Part shown: in pieces, positions 9,178-19,095 of the stretch | How positions within the stretch are numbered: position 1 is the first letter of the stretch | How the letters are laid out: every line of letters starts with the position of its first letter | Source of the DNA: Shewanella cutis | GTDB taxonomy: Bacteria > Pseudomonadota > Gammaproteobacteria > Enterobacterales > Shewanellaceae | DNA length: 64,000 nt | NCBI RefSeq assembly: GCF_022410515.1 | Contig: NZ_JACSDI010000001.1 | Coordinates: forward strand, 124,001-188,000 | Direction of reading: 5' to 3' | Notes under the pieces: generated by a model | Told to the model about the DNA's origin: nothing | The model's input: the letters and a program-made list of their open reading frames with translations, nothing else | Database searches by the model: none | Position numbers and translations under genes: made by a program

Positions 9178-9480
9178 TTAAGCAGTTAGACTTCCGTCAG
9201 AACTCTGACACACTCTTCTTAGTGCTATACGCTTATGGGAGGAAAAGAGTGGAAACGCTAAAGGACCCAGTATAAATCCCATTACAGCCCAATAGCTTAC
9301 TGATAGTCCAGCCCTAAAAGCAGCAATCCCAAAACACCACGAACAACTCACCGACAAGGCAACAACTACATAAAAAATCAATCCCACTGCAACCTCTTTA
9401 TCGGCTAAATCCTGATACTGCAAACCAAAAATAGCATTTAGCTTTACTAATAGACTCCGAGCGAGGCTATTTATCAGCAT
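9178..9480 (-). CDS. Small membrane protein, unknown
   Basis: The frame encodes 100 residues with two likely membrane segments: about 32-56 (VGLIFYVVVALSVSCSWCFG) and about 62-80 (YWAVMGFILGPLAFPLF). A basic tail (SSHKRIALRRVC) follows. I recognise no family. The ATG at 9480 lacks an obvious ribosome site. It stands alone between two terminators and may be a real monocistronic gene. Confidence 0.55.
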   Translation of the reverse strand: MLINSLARSLLVKLNAIFGLQYQDLADKEVAVGLIFYVVVALSVSCSWCFGIAAFRAGLSVSYWAVMGFILGPLAFPLFSSHKRIALRRVCQSSDGSLTA

Positions 9481-9601
9481 TAATCAACATCAGATATACA
9501 CATACGGTATAACAGCACAACTGCCGTAATAGGACGCAATAATATAAGATCCCCCAAACAAATGTGAACATTTTTTAGGCAAAAATTAGCCTGAGGGCAA
9601 T

Positions 9602-9631
9602 AAAAAAGCGGCATTGCATTGCCGCTTTTTT
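9602..9631 (-). terminator. Terminator of fadIJ
   Basis: The stem GCGGCA/TGCCGC (9608-9613 with 9620-9625) is flanked by six A and six T. It lies 20 bases beyond the fadJ stop on the minus strand. Confidence 0.85.
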
Positions 9632-9650
9632 GACCAATAATATCTAAGTG

Positions 9651-11774
9651 TTAGAAGAAGCGAGCTTTTTCAGCCGCCATTGCCTTAAGGCGTGGGCAAG
9701 GCTCAAATCGATCGCCATATTGCGTTTGATAACGTTCAAGTATTTTGACTAAGTTATCCGCGCCTAAAGTATCGATATAATGGAATGGTCCCCCCAAGAA
9801 TGGTGGAAAACCGATACCAAAGATAGCGCCAATATCACCATCGCGCGGCGAGGCAATAATGCCTTCATCTAAGCAACGCACGGCTTCATTCAGCATTTGC
9901 ACTACACAGCGTTCCGCTACCGCGCTCATTTCTTTATCGACACCAGGCTTGATACCTAATACGCCATAGACGGTTTCATCCACGGCTTTTTTCTTGCTGG
10001 CAGCGCCATACTGATAGAAACCTTTACCATTTTTACGACCTTTTCTATCGTCGCTTAATAGCTTGTCGAAGGCTGCAGGGGCTTTAAAACGTTCGCCAAG
10101 CTCTTTTTCAAGAATGGGAGAGATCTTAGCGCCCACATCAATACCGACTTCATCAAGCAAAGTGATAGGGCCAACGGGGAAGCCGAATTTCACTAAGGCT
10201 TTGTCTAAGTGCTCAATACTCTGCCCTTCTAGCAGCAATTGTGCGGCTTCGTTCATATAAAGCGCGAGGATGCGGTTAACATAAAACCCCGCACCATCTT
10301 GTACTACGATTGGCGTTTTACCCTGTTTGCGGGCAAAGGCGACCGTGGTGGCAATGGTTTCTGGGGAGGTTTTGGCGTGGGCAATCACTTCCACCAGCGG
10401 CATTTTTTCTACTGGCGAGAAGTAATGTAAGCCAATCACATTTTCAGGACGGCTTGCCGCTTGTGCAATTTGGCCAATGGGTAACGATGAGGTGTTAGAC
10501 GCAAAAATCGTGTGCTCACCGCATTCACGCTCAATATCTTTAACCATTTGATGTTTAAGCGCTAAATCCTCAAATACGGCTTCAACAACAATATCGGCAT
10601 CCTTGACGCCTTTATATTCGGTCGTCGTTGTCATCAGCGCCATTAAATTGTCGCGAACGGCAGGCGTCATATGACGACGTTTCACGCCTTTATCCAATAA
10701 CTTATAGGCGTAAGAAAGCGCGTTGCTTAAGCCCTTTTCGTTAATGTCCTTTACTCGCGCAGGGATTTTAGCCTTAGTCGTCGTGACCGAAGCAATACCA
10801 CCGCCCATCAAACCGCCACCTAAGATCACGGCTTTTTTCACTTTACGTGGCGTTGCCCCTTCGGCGCCGGTTTCTTTCTTCATCTCTGTGGTTGCAAAGA
10901 AAATACTGCGTAGCGCTTCAGATTCTTTCGACACCACCAGCTCAGCAAAATGGCTGGCTTCGACTTCCAGTCCCTTCTGCATACCTTTGGCCATACCTTG
11001 GCGCACGCAATCAATAATCTTTGCAGGCGCGGGGTAGTTACCTTGGGTTTTCTTAGCAACTTGCTTAGCAGCTTGATCGAAAATAATGTTGCGACCAAAG
11101 CCTGTACCTTCAAGCAATTGGTTTACTAGCGATTTTTTAACTGGCTTAGCTATTTGTTTACCCGCGAGCGCCATCTCCACTGCGGTTTGCAGCAAAATCG
11201 TTTGTGGCACCACATCGTTAACTAAGCCCATCTTTAACGCTTGTTTCGGGCGAATTTGTTTACCCGTCAACATCATATCTAGCGCAGTGGTAATCCCTAC
11301 CAAGCGTGGCAACCGTTGGGTACCGCCGCCACCGGGTAATAAACCGAGCTGCACTTCAGGTACGCCCAGCATGGTCTTGCCATCATCACTGCACACACGT
11401 TGATGACAGGCAAGCGCGAGCTCTAAACCGCCGCCCAAGCAAGCACCATGAATTGCAGCGACAACGGGGATGTTTAATGCTTCCAACTCGTTAAACACCA
11501 CATGCCCTTGCTGGGATAACGCTTTGGCATCGCCCGCCGTTTGGCAAGCATCAAGCATAGAGATATCGGCACCGGCAACAAATGAATCTTTTTTGCCCGA
11601 AATCAGCACTAAACCACGGATACTGCTATCGCGTTTAACCTCAGATAGGATCTCACTGATCTCAGGGCCAAACTCCGCCTTGAGGGTATTCATGGTTTCG
11701 CCAGGTACGTCCATCGTTAGAATGGCGATACCGTCTTCACGGCGGGTTAAATTAAATGTCTTTTCCATCGCCAT
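9651..11774 (-). CDS. fadJ: Fatty acid oxidation complex alpha subunit FadJ
   Basis: The 707-residue protein fuses an enoyl-CoA hydratase/isomerase half to a 3-hydroxyacyl-CoA dehydrogenase half. In the first half the oxyanion-hole and catalytic region reads [12 protein letters not shown] (Glu118) and [20 protein letters not shown] (Glu140). In the second half the NAD-binding loop [12 protein letters not shown] spans about 317-328, followed by [16 protein letters not shown] with the dehydrogenase histidine. With FadI it carries out hydration, oxidation and thiolysis of fatty acyl-CoA. Length and the pairing with fadI distinguish it from FadB. The ATG shares its A with the fadI stop codon (TAATG), so translation is probably coupled. 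Confidence 0.95.
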   Translation of the reverse strand: MAMEKTFNLTRREDGIAILTMDVPGETMNTLKAEFGPEISEILSEVKRDSSIRGLVLISGKKDSFVAGADISMLDACQTAGDAKALSQQGHVVFNELEALNIPVVAAIHGACLGGGLELALACHQRVCSDDGKTMLGVPEVQLGLLPGGGGTQRLPRLVGITTALDMMLTGKQIRPKQALKMGLVNDVVPQTILLQTAVEMALAGKQIAKPVKKSLVNQLLEGTGFGRNIIFDQAAKQVAKKTQGNYPAPAKIIDCVRQGMAKGMQKGLEVEASHFAELVVSKESEALRSIFFATTEMKKETGAEGATPRKVKKAVILGGGLMGGGIASVTTTKAKIPARVKDINEKGLSNALSYAYKLLDKGVKRRHMTPAVRDNLMALMTTTTEYKGVKDADIVVEAVFEDLALKHQMVKDIERECGEHTIFASNTSSLPIGQIAQAASRPENVIGLHYFSPVEKMPLVEVIAHAKTSPETIATTVAFARKQGKTPIVVQDGAGFYVNRILALYMNEAAQLLLEGQSIEHLDKALVKFGFPVGPITLLDEVGIDVGAKISPILEKELGERFKAPAAFDKLLSDDRKGRKNGKGFYQYGAASKKKAVDETVYGVLGIKPGVDKEMSAVAERCVVQMLNEAVRCLDEGIIASPRDGDIGAIFGIGFPPFLGGPFHYIDTLGADNLVKILERYQTQYGDRFEPCPRLKAMAAEKARFF

Positions 11775-13084
11775 TACTCCACTTCTACAATCATTGCAGC
11801 CCCTAAACCACCCGCAGCACAGGCCGTTGCCAGGCCCGTTCCGCCGCCACGACGTTTAAGCTCACGACAAACCTGAGTGATTAAACGCGTACCTGTAGCC
11901 GCAAAAGGATGACCATAGGCTAAGGAGCCACCGAGTACGTTGAATTTGCTCATATCGATGTCGCCAATGGCGCGGTTGCGGCCAAGTTTTTCTTCGGCAA
12001 ATTTTTTGGAAGCAAACATCTGCATATTGGCTAGGGTTTGCGCTGCAAAAGCTTCGTGCATTTCGATGAGGGTTAAATCCTCTAATTCCATGCCGGCACG
12101 TTTCAATGCCAATGGTGTCGCATAAGATGGACCCATTAGCATGTCTTGCCATACATCAATAGCGGTAAATGCGTAGCTCTTAATGTAACCAATTGGTTGA
12201 TAACCAAGAGCTTTAGCGCGGCCTTCACTCATCAAAATGATCGCCGAGGCGCCATCGGTCAGCGGCGTGCTGTTCGCAGCAGTCACGCTACCATGCTTTT
12301 TATCGAAAGCGGGACGCAGTTTGGCGTAAGAGGCTAAATCAGAGTTTTCACGAATATTGTTATCGCGCTCGATAAACTGTTTGTAGGGGGGGACATGGGC
12401 CACCATCACTTCGTCACGCAGATGGCCCGAAGCCCAGGTTTCATTCGCTAAGGTGTGAGAGCGATGCGCCAGCGCATCTTGGTCGGCGCGGCTGATGTTG
12501 TAAGTCTTGGCCATTTGCTCAGCGGTTTGTCCCATTGACAAACCCGTTGAATACTCGGCCACTGCAGGCGGCACAGGCAATAAATCTTTAATGCCTAAAC
12601 GGCGAAAAATCTGTAATTTTTGACCCAAAGTACGGGCTTTGTTCAGATCGACTAAGGCATGGGCGAGCTTTTTAGACACACCAATAGGTAATACAGAAGA
12701 AGAGTCGGCGCCGCCGGCAATACCAATCTCAATATTGCCCGTCATGATTGACTCGGCCACATTCACCGCGGATTGAAAACTGGTCGCACAGGCGCGGGTC
12801 ACGCTATAGGCATCGGTTGACACATCCATACCGGTTCCTAACACAATTTCACGGGCAATGTTCGGCGCAGCAGGCATTTGCACTACTTGACCATACACCA
12901 ATTGCTCAATCAATTTAGGATCCAGTTCGCTACGAACAAGCAGTTCGTTAACCACCATTTTGCCCATATCGAGGGCCGAAATACCGTGGAATGCGGTCGC
13001 CTGTTTCGCAAATGGCGTTCTTAAGCCCGCCACAATGGCGATACGCTCACCCCTTGCGTTAGTTACCTGTTGTCTATCACTCAT
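11774..13084 (-). CDS. fadI: 3-ketoacyl-CoA thiolase FadI
   Basis: A 436-residue thiolase that completes the beta-oxidation cycle with FadJ, releasing acetyl-CoA. The nucleophile is Cys99 in [11 protein letters not shown]. The second active-site region [14 protein letters not shown] supplies the histidine, and [13 protein letters not shown] near the end supplies the second cysteine. Length matches E. coli FadI (436). A GAGGGTGAC ribosome site precedes ATG 13084. It is the first gene of the fadI-fadJ operon, with FadR-like and PsrA-like sites upstream that fit control by fatty acyl-CoA. Confidence 0.95.
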   Translation of the reverse strand: MSDRQQVTNARGERIAIVAGLRTPFAKQATAFHGISALDMGKMVVNELLVRSELDPKLIEQLVYGQVVQMPAAPNIAREIVLGTGMDVSTDAYSVTRACATSFQSAVNVAESIMTGNIEIGIAGGADSSSVLPIGVSKKLAHALVDLNKARTLGQKLQIFRRLGIKDLLPVPPAVAEYSTGLSMGQTAEQMAKTYNISRADQDALAHRSHTLANETWASGHLRDEVMVAHVPPYKQFIERDNNIRENSDLASYAKLRPAFDKKHGSVTAANSTPLTDGASAIILMSEGRAKALGYQPIGYIKSYAFTAIDVWQDMLMGPSYATPLALKRAGMELEDLTLIEMHEAFAAQTLANMQMFASKKFAEEKLGRNRAIGDIDMSKFNVLGGSLAYGHPFAATGTRLITQVCRELKRRGGGTGLATACAAGGLGAAMIVEVE

Positions 13085-13180
13085 TTGTCACCCTCTTTAT
13101 GTGCGCTATCGCTGAGAGATTTCAGGCGGCGCTATCGATTTCCATGTTTGCCCTGCTGTTTGGCACTAAAAAAGCCTAAT

Positions 13181-13197
13181 AACAGGTCTGACCATTA
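13181..13197. promoter_or_regulatory. FadR-type operator upstream of fadI
   Basis: AACAGGTCTGACCATTA matches the FadR pattern TGGTCnGACC read on the minus strand (TAATGGTCAGACCTGTT). It lies about 100 bases upstream of fadI. FadR is released by long-chain acyl-CoA in gammaproteobacteria. Binding here is inferred. Confidence 0.7.
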
Positions 13198-13235
13198 AAG
13201 TGTGATCTGATTCTAACTTCTTGTCAGCAAGTTTT

Positions 13236-13247
13236 AAACACCTGTTT
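13236..13247. promoter_or_regulatory. Possible PsrA-type operator between fadI and moxR
   Basis: AAACACCTGTTT fits the AAAC-N4-GTTT layout of PsrA sites described for fatty-acid genes in Pseudomonas and Shewanella relatives. The motif is short and AT-rich, so chance occurrence is possible. It could act on fadI or on the divergent moxR operon. Confidence 0.35.
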
Positions 13248-13356
13248 GTTTTTTTAACACTAGCCAAACCCTTAGGGAATTCTTTACCATATTCGTTGTC
13301 TTAAGCCCACACACGTATTTTCAATCAATATTTTCAACCTAAAAACGAGTAGCATC

Positions 13357-14313
13357 ATGCCTTTGAGTCGCTTCCATGCATTACGCACTTACCTAAATAA
13401 GGTTGTTTTAGGGCAGCCAGTTTTGACCGAAAATCTGCTCATAGCCCTCATTGCCAATGGCCATTTATTAGTAGAAGGTCCACCAGGACTTGCCAAAACC
13501 CGCGCAGTTAAAGCCCTTTGCGACGGAGTTGAAGGGGATTTTCATCGGATCCAATTTACCCCCGATCTGTTGCCTGCCGATTTAACGGGCACGGATATCT
13601 ATCGCTCCCAAACCGGTACATTTGAATTTGAGGCAGGTCCGATTTTCCATAACCTAATCCTCGCAGACGAAATCAACCGCGCGCCGGCTAAGGTGCAGTC
13701 GGCGTTATTAGAGGCCATGGCAGAAGGTCAAGTGACTGTTGGCAAAAACAGTTATAAATTACCGCCGCTATTCTTGGTGATGGCAACGCAAAACCCTTTA
13801 GAAAACGAAGGCACTTATCCGCTGCCTGAAGCCCAGCTCGACCGTTTTTTAATGCACCTGAATTTGGATTATCCCAGTGGCGACACTGAAATCGAAATTC
13901 TACGTCAATCCCGTAAGGAAGCACTCACCCACGCGCTGCCAACCACTGAGCCGATTGCTCAGGCGGATATTTTTGCCGCCCGTGATGAAGCAATGGAAAT
14001 TTATCTGGCTGAGCCGCTAGAGAAATACATAGTCGAAATTATTATGGCAACCCGCCAGCCGACCCGTTACAGCGACGACTTAGCCAAATGGTTAGAGTAT
14101 GGTGTTAGCCCCCGCGCGACGATTTCACTTGAACGCTGCGCCCGCGCCAGAGCCTGGCTACACGAACGAGATTTTGTGTCACCCGAAGACATTCAAGCCG
14201 TTGCGCCCAATGTACTAAGGCACAGACTACTGCTGAGTTATCAGGCACAAGCTGAAGGTGTTAGCCGCGACCAAGTGATCAACCATATTTTGACTCAAGT
14301 GGCCGTGCCTTAG
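13357..14313 (+). CDS. MoxR-family AAA+ ATPase
   Basis: The 318-residue protein has Walker A GPPGLAKT at 41-48, Walker B LILADEINRAPAKVQSALLEAM and the sensor region VMATQNPLENEGTYPLPEAQLDRF, all typical of MoxR ATPases. These act as chaperones that assemble or activate partners carrying von Willebrand A domains. It heads a cluster of DUF58, DUF4381, two vWA proteins and BatD, the standard partners. A fatty-acid operon diverges upstream. The role is known only at family level (stress tolerance, envelope integrity). Confidence 0.9.
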   Translation: MPLSRFHALRTYLNKVVLGQPVLTENLLIALIANGHLLVEGPPGLAKTRAVKALCDGVEGDFHRIQFTPDLLPADLTGTDIYRSQTGTFEFEAGPIFHNLILADEINRAPAKVQSALLEAMAEGQVTVGKNSYKLPPLFLVMATQNPLENEGTYPLPEAQLDRFLMHLNLDYPSGDTEIEILRQSRKEALTHALPTTEPIAQADIFAARDEAMEIYLAEPLEKYIVEIIMATRQPTRYSDDLAKWLEYGVSPRATISLERCARARAWLHERDFVSPEDIQAVAPNVLRHRLLLSYQAQAEGVSRDQVINHILTQVAVP

Positions 14314-14418
14314 ACCTGAATGCCAGAGAACAGTCCCATAGTCGAAGTATTCAGGTGGCGAACAAACTAACGTTCAATAAATGGCGTTAAATAAATAGCT
14401 TTAAATGAGTGACTTTGA

Positions 14419-15402
14419 ATGAATGACAGTGCGCTAAACGCGTCCCAAAACAATGATGTTGCACAACATGGCTTACCTCTTAATGGTTTGCCCTTGTTTG
14501 CCGATGGGTTGCATTTAACCGAGAAGGAACTGCTCGCCTGCCAGACCATAGCTCGGGCTATCCCAGAGCGTCACAGCCGGGCACGCGCCAATCTGGCGGG
14601 TCATCGTAGCAGTCTAATCAAGGGCCGCGGCATGGAGTTTGCCGAAGTGCGCCATTACCAGCAAGGTGACGATGTCCGCACAATTGATTGGCGTGTTACC
14701 GCACGTACAGGGCAAACCCACACCAAACTCTTTATCGAAGAGCGCGAGCGCCCTATTCTGCTGCTGCTCGATTTAAGCCAGAGTCTGTATTTTGGCTCGA
14801 GTTTGCTGTTACAGTCAGTTCAAGCTGGGCATCTCGCCACCACGCTTGGTTGGAATGCAATCAATCACGGCGATAGGCTCGGAGCCTTAATCGCCTGTGA
14901 GTCGGAGCATCTTGAATTAAAGCCCCGCAGTCGAAGGCAAGGTATTTTGCAGCTGATCTCAGGGCTATGCCGAGTGCACGAGCAGCAACTCAATCAACTT
15001 GGCAGTCATCCGCGCGATCCAGACCATATATTGCGTGCCTGCCAGCGTTTGCAACGTATCGCTAAACCCGGCTCATTGATTTGGATTATCACCGATGGCA
15101 GCCATTTTACACCGCAATGTATTGCGCCGCTGACAGAACTCAAGCGCCATTGCGATATTGGTGCGTATTTGATAACTGACCCTTTAAGGCAAGGTAGCCT
15201 GAACTTACCTAAACAGTTCAGTTTACCTGTCCGAGATGCAGAGCAAGACTTAGTGTTAACTCACCACAGCTATCAGGCATGGCTCGCGCTGCAACACCAG
15301 CAGCAAAATGACTTTATCGCCATGATGCAAAAGCTAAGAGTACACACCCAATTTATCGATGCTGGCCGCTCCCTTGCAGAGCAATTAGCATTACTGCAAT
15401 AG
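14419..15402 (+). CDS. DUF58 protein of the MoxR/Bat operon
   Basis: The 327-residue protein carries the DUF58 signature GRGMEFAEVRHYQQGDDVRTIDWRVTART near residues 71-100, followed by a degenerate vWA-like fold beginning ILLLLDLSQSLYFGS. The metal site appears as DLSQS (DxSxS). DUF58 proteins always travel with MoxR and may be its direct partner. A GAGTGA ribosome site precedes ATG 14419. The 105-base gap after moxR shows no terminator. Confidence 0.88.
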   Translation: MNDSALNASQNNDVAQHGLPLNGLPLFADGLHLTEKELLACQTIARAIPERHSRARANLAGHRSSLIKGRGMEFAEVRHYQQGDDVRTIDWRVTARTGQTHTKLFIEERERPILLLLDLSQSLYFGSSLLLQSVQAGHLATTLGWNAINHGDRLGALIACESEHLELKPRSRRQGILQLISGLCRVHEQQLNQLGSHPRDPDHILRACQRLQRIAKPGSLIWIITDGSHFTPQCIAPLTELKRHCDIGAYLITDPLRQGSLNLPKQFSLPVRDAEQDLVLTHHSYQAWLALQHQQQNDFIAMMQKLRVHTQFIDAGRSLAEQLALLQ

Positions 15403-15476
15403 CCACTGGCTAAAAGACGATTCAATAGACTATTGAACATAAAAAATGCAACAGAAAGAATAAGTGAGTCCAAAGC

Positions 15477-16064
15477 GTGAACCCACAAACTTTACCGCCA
15501 GCCTCGGATAAGGCTGTAACGCCAAATCCCGCGTTGGCGGATTTACAGGATATTATTCTGCCAGACCCCATAGGCGCTTGGCCATGGGCAATTGGCTATT
15601 GGTTGGTACTTGCTATCCTGCTGGTGCTTATTATCGGCGCAATTCTTTGGCTTAAAAAACGTGCCGCCTACCTCGCGCCTAAAAAAGCGGCGCAGGCTTT
15701 ATTGGTAAACTTAGACCTACATTCCAGCCATTATCCTTCCGAGGTCAATCAGCTATTAAAGCGTACCGCGCTGAGTTACCTGCCAAGGGAAGTGATCGCA
15801 AAACTTGATGGTGATGCCTGGGCAAGTTGGCTCGACACCCATTTACCCAAACAATATCGTGGTCGCATTGGCCCCTTATTGGATAAACGCCACCAAGCTA
15901 AGCCGCTTAGCGCCGATGAAGCCCGCGAGTTACACAACCTTGCCCAAAGCTGGTTTGCCTCAAAAGCCAAATTTAGCTCACCGCGGGTTAATTCAGGCCA
16001 AACATCCTTTGCGAGCGCACCATTATCCCAAGCGAGCACCAAGACTGCGGAGGAACAATGTTAA
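15477..16064 (+). CDS. DUF4381 membrane protein of the Bat operon
   Basis: A 195-residue protein with one strong membrane segment at about 39-61 (WAIGYWLVLAILLVLIIGAIL) after the Pro-rich motif LQDIILPDPIGAWPWA, which is typical of DUF4381. The cytoplasmic part is basic, with a variable tail. It starts at GTG 15477 after GTGAG. Its last seven bases overlap the next gene, so the two are probably translationally coupled. Function is unknown beyond membership of the MoxR/vWA complex. Confidence 0.82.
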   Translation: MNPQTLPPASDKAVTPNPALADLQDIILPDPIGAWPWAIGYWLVLAILLVLIIGAILWLKKRAAYLAPKKAAQALLVNLDLHSSHYPSEVNQLLKRTALSYLPREVIAKLDGDAWASWLDTHLPKQYRGRIGPLLDKRHQAKPLSADEARELHNLAQSWFASKAKFSSPRVNSGQTSFASAPLSQASTKTAEEQC

Positions 16065-17074
16065 CTGTCGCATGGCCATTGGTATTGATTTTACTGCCTT
16101 TACCTTTGCTTTTCTGGCGGCGCCAAACGCTGCACGCCGAAGGTGGGCGCCTGCAATTACCGGGCATTAGCCAAACGGGCAATGCCAACTTAACCAGCCA
16201 AAACCGTCAACCCCGTAAGCGCTATTGGTTAATGTGGTGCTTGTTAGTGCTTGCTATCGCCCGTCCACAGTGGCTTGGCGATCCAATTGAGCTCCCCAGC
16301 CAAGGGCGCGATCTCATGCTGGCGGTGGATTTATCCGGCAGTATGCAAATTGAAGATATGGTGATCGACGGCAAAGTGGTCGACCGCTTTACCCTCATCC
16401 AACACGTGGTCAGTGAGTTTATTGAACGCCGTAAAGGTGACCGCATCGGTTTGATTTTATTTGCCGATCACGCCTATTTACAAGCACCGCTCACCCAAGA
16501 TAGACGTTCCGTGGCCCAGTTTTTAAAGGAGGCACAGATTGGCCTTGTAGGTAAACAAACGGCGATCGGCGAATCGATTGCACTGGCGGTAAAACGCTTC
16601 GATAAAATGGATGAGAGTAACAGGGTTTTAGTCCTATTGACCGATGGTTCAAATAACGCCGGTAATATCGAGCCACAGCAAGCGGCCCAAATCGCAGCAA
16701 ACCGCAAAGTAACCATTTATACCGTAGGTGTCGGCGCCGATGTGATGGAAAGACGCACCCTCTTTGGTCGTGAACGGGTGAATCCGTCAATGGATCTGGA
16801 TGAAAACCAACTACAGCAGATTGCCGATGCCACCCACGGCCGCTATTTCCGCGCCCGTAATAGTGAGGAACTAGAACAGATTTATCAAGAAATCGATAAA
16901 CTTGAACCCGTTAGCCGCGATCAACTCAGTTATCGCCCTCAAGCAGAGCTATTTTACTGGCCGCTCGCGTTGGCACTGCTCACCAGTCTCTGGATTGCAC
17001 TAGCGCAGTTACCGTTTTTTACTCGCGCTAAAACCCTTGTTTTATCAGCCACACCGCGGGGGAATGTCCGTTAA
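16058..17074 (+). CDS. BatA-like von Willebrand A membrane protein
   Basis: The 338-residue protein has an N-terminal membrane region (about 3-20 and 55-69), then a vWA domain whose metal-ion-dependent adhesion site begins with DLSGSMQIED at 91-100 and continues with TDGSNNAGNIEP. A last membrane segment lies near 305-325. This is the arrangement of BatA proteins. The vWA domain faces the periplasm or is loaded by the MoxR ATPase. It overlaps both neighbours (7 bases upstream, 1 base downstream). Confidence 0.87.
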   Translation: MLTVAWPLVLILLPLPLLFWRRQTLHAEGGRLQLPGISQTGNANLTSQNRQPRKRYWLMWCLLVLAIARPQWLGDPIELPSQGRDLMLAVDLSGSMQIEDMVIDGKVVDRFTLIQHVVSEFIERRKGDRIGLILFADHAYLQAPLTQDRRSVAQFLKEAQIGLVGKQTAIGESIALAVKRFDKMDESNRVLVLLTDGSNNAGNIEPQQAAQIAANRKVTIYTVGVGADVMERRTLFGRERVNPSMDLDENQLQQIADATHGRYFRARNSEELEQIYQEIDKLEPVSRDQLSYRPQAELFYWPLALALLTSLWIALAQLPFFTRAKTLVLSATPRGNVR

Positions 17075-19095
17075 TGAGCCTGCATTTTATTCGTCCAGAA
17101 TGGTTACTCGCCCTACTGCCATTGGCGCTTATTTTATGGATGCTTTGGCGCCAGCATGCAACTAACAGTGCGTGGAATCGTTATATTGCGCCACATTTAG
17201 CAAAAATATTGGTCACAGAAGGTTCGCAAAAGTCCCGCAGGCCGCTGCATATCTTGGCCTTTTCTTGGTTTATCGCCACCTTAGCGTTAGCGGGACCGGC
17301 CCTCAATAAGCAATCTTTGCCCGTTTTCGCCGCAGAGCAAGGCCGAGTGTTGGTGATGGATATGTCCGTCTCCATGTTTGCCACCGATTTGGCACCGAAC
17401 CGTTTAACCCAAGCCAAATTTAGGGCGACAGATTTGCTGCGCAACTTAAAAGAAGGGGAAACTGGACTTATCGCCTTCGCGGGCGATGCCTTTACGATCA
17501 GCCCCTTAACCCGAGATACTGGCACCCTACTCAATTTATTGCCGACCTTAAGCCCTGAGATTATGCCCGTGCTAGGGTCAAACTTAGCCGCCGCATTAAC
17601 CCAAGCCAAAAACCTGCTGGCACAGGGCGGACATCTTCGCGGCGATATTATCGTAATGACCGATGGCATCACCCCAAAACAGTTTGATGAAGCCAATTCA
17701 GTATTGACGGGCAGCCAATATCGCCTCGCGATTATGGGATTTGGTAGCCCACAAGGCGCGCCAATTCGCTTACCCGATGGCCAATTGCAAAGGGATAGCA
17801 GCAATGAGGTCGTGGTCGCCAAAACTGACTTTGGCTTGCTGCAAAAATTAGCCGATAACCATAATGGCATTATGATCCCCAATCGCGCCGATGGTGAGGA
17901 TCTTGTGCAACTTCAACATTGGTTAAGCGATAGTGGCGATGCTAAAGCCACAGATCTCGATGGCGAAACCTGGCAAGATCTCGGCCCATATATCGCCCTG
18001 TTGTTACTTGCCCCAGCCCTATTGAGCTTTAGGCAAGGTATGCTCGCCAGTTGGATGCTAATGGGATTTGCTAGTCTACTACTTGGCGCACTGCCACAAA
18101 AAGCCCATGCTAATGTTTGGGACTCACTCTGGCACACCCAAGAGCAGCAAGCGATGCAGGCCTATCAAGCCGAGGATTATGCAAGTGCTGCGCAAAAGTT
18201 TGAAACGCCCCAATGGCAAGGCGCTGCGCACTACAAAGCCGGCGATTTCGAACAAGCGCTAAAAGCCTTTGAGCAAGATAACTCCGCCAACGGGCTTTAC
18301 AACCAAGGCAACGCGCTGATGCAAATGGGCAAACCCGAAAAAGCTAAAGAACGCTATCAGACGGCGCTCGATAAGCAGCCCGATTTCCCCCAGGCAAAGG
18401 CCAACCTTGAGTTAGCGGAAAAACTGCTAGAGCAACAACAATCCCAGCAAAATGCTGATAATCAAGATAAGCAGTCTCAGGGCGGTCAAAACCAACAGGG
18501 GCAAAACCAAAACGATCAGCAGCAGGGGCAAAACCAGCAGCAAGATCAGCAAAAAGAGCAGCAATCCTCGCAAAATGACCAAGCTCAAGATCCGTCTAAA
18601 GATGAGCAGCCCCAAGAGCAGCAGCCAGACCAAGCGGACGAAAACCTGTCGCAGGATAAACAGCAAGATGCTGATAACGCACAACCAGATCAGCAAGAAG
18701 CTAAAAATGAACAACAGCAGGCACAGCAAGAAGCCAATCAGCAAAATGGCGCCGATAACAATGCTGAAGATAATGCGCAAGAGCAAGCCAGCAACGAAGC
18801 CAAAATGCAGGCAAAGGTCGAAGATGATAAGTCAAAAGCTGAACAAGAACAGCAACAAGCCGTAGCGCAACATGTGGATAAAGAGAAACAGTCACCGACA
18901 GAGAAAGATCCGCAAACTGCCGTTGAATCTCTCGAACCACCGCCCAGCAACAGCGACCCGTTACCCGCTGACATGCAACGGGCACTGCGCGGCGTGAGTG
19001 AAGACCCACAAGTATTGCTGCGTAACAAGATGCAACTCGAATATCAAAAACGCCGTCAAAATGGCCAAATATCAAGGGATAACGAACAGTGGTGA
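17074..19095 (+). CDS. BatB/BatC-like vWA and TPR protein with long Gln-rich tail
   Basis: This 673-residue protein has two N-terminal membrane segments (about 10-26 and 58-75), a vWA domain with the DMSVS metal site at 96-100, another membrane pair near 300-345, and TPR repeats at about 355-445 (AEDYASAAQKFE, GNALMQMGKPEKAKERYQTALDKQPDFPQAK). It is a fusion of BatB and BatC functions. From about 448 to 625 the sequence is almost only Gln, Asn, Asp, Glu, Lys and Ala, which is low complexity and probably disordered. TPR segments likely bind partner proteins of the Bat complex. It shares TAATG with the gene before and overlaps batD by 7 bases. Confidence 0.88.
   Translation: MSLHFIRPEWLLALLPLALILWMLWRQHATNSAWNRYIAPHLAKILVTEGSQKSRRPLHILAFSWFIATLALAGPALNKQSLPVFAAEQGRVLVMDMSVSMFATDLAPNRLTQAKFRATDLLRNLKEGETGLIAFAGDAFTISPLTRDTGTLLNLLPTLSPEIMPVLGSNLAAALTQAKNLLAQGGHLRGDIIVMTDGITPKQFDEANSVLTGSQYRLAIMGFGSPQGAPIRLPDGQLQRDSSNEVVVAKTDFGLLQKLADNHNGIMIPNRADGEDLVQLQHWLSDSGDAKATDLDGETWQDLGPYIALLLLAPALLSFRQGMLASWMLMGFASLLLGALPQKAHANVWDSLWHTQEQQAMQAYQAEDYASAAQKFETPQWQGAAHYKAGDFEQALKAFEQDNSANGLYNQGNALMQMGKPEKAKERYQTALDKQPDFPQAKANLELAEKLLEQQQSQQNADNQDKQSQGGQNQQGQNQNDQQQGQNQQQDQQKEQQSSQNDQAQDPSKDEQPQEQQPDQADENLSQDKQQDADNAQPDQQEAKNEQQQAQQEANQQNGADNNAEDNAQEQASNEAKMQAKVEDDKSKAEQEQQQAVAQHVDKEKQSPTEKDPQTAVESLEPPPSNSDPLPADMQRALRGVSEDPQVLLRNKMQLEYQKRRQNGQISRDNEQW

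Noticed and set aside
10723..11859. Several plus-strand frames of 60-130 residues opposite fadJ and fadI
   Set aside because: They mirror strongly conserved enzyme sequence on the other strand and show no independent start signals.
17181..17882. Minus-strand frame of 233 residues inside the BatB gene
   Set aside because: It lies fully opposite a well-supported vWA domain, has no recognisable motif and no ribosome site.
18427..18786. Minus-strand frame of 119 residues full of Leu and Ile
   Set aside because: It is the antisense image of the Gln/Asn-rich tail of the BatB/TPR gene (CAG/CAA/AAT read backwards give Leu/Ile). No ribosome site.
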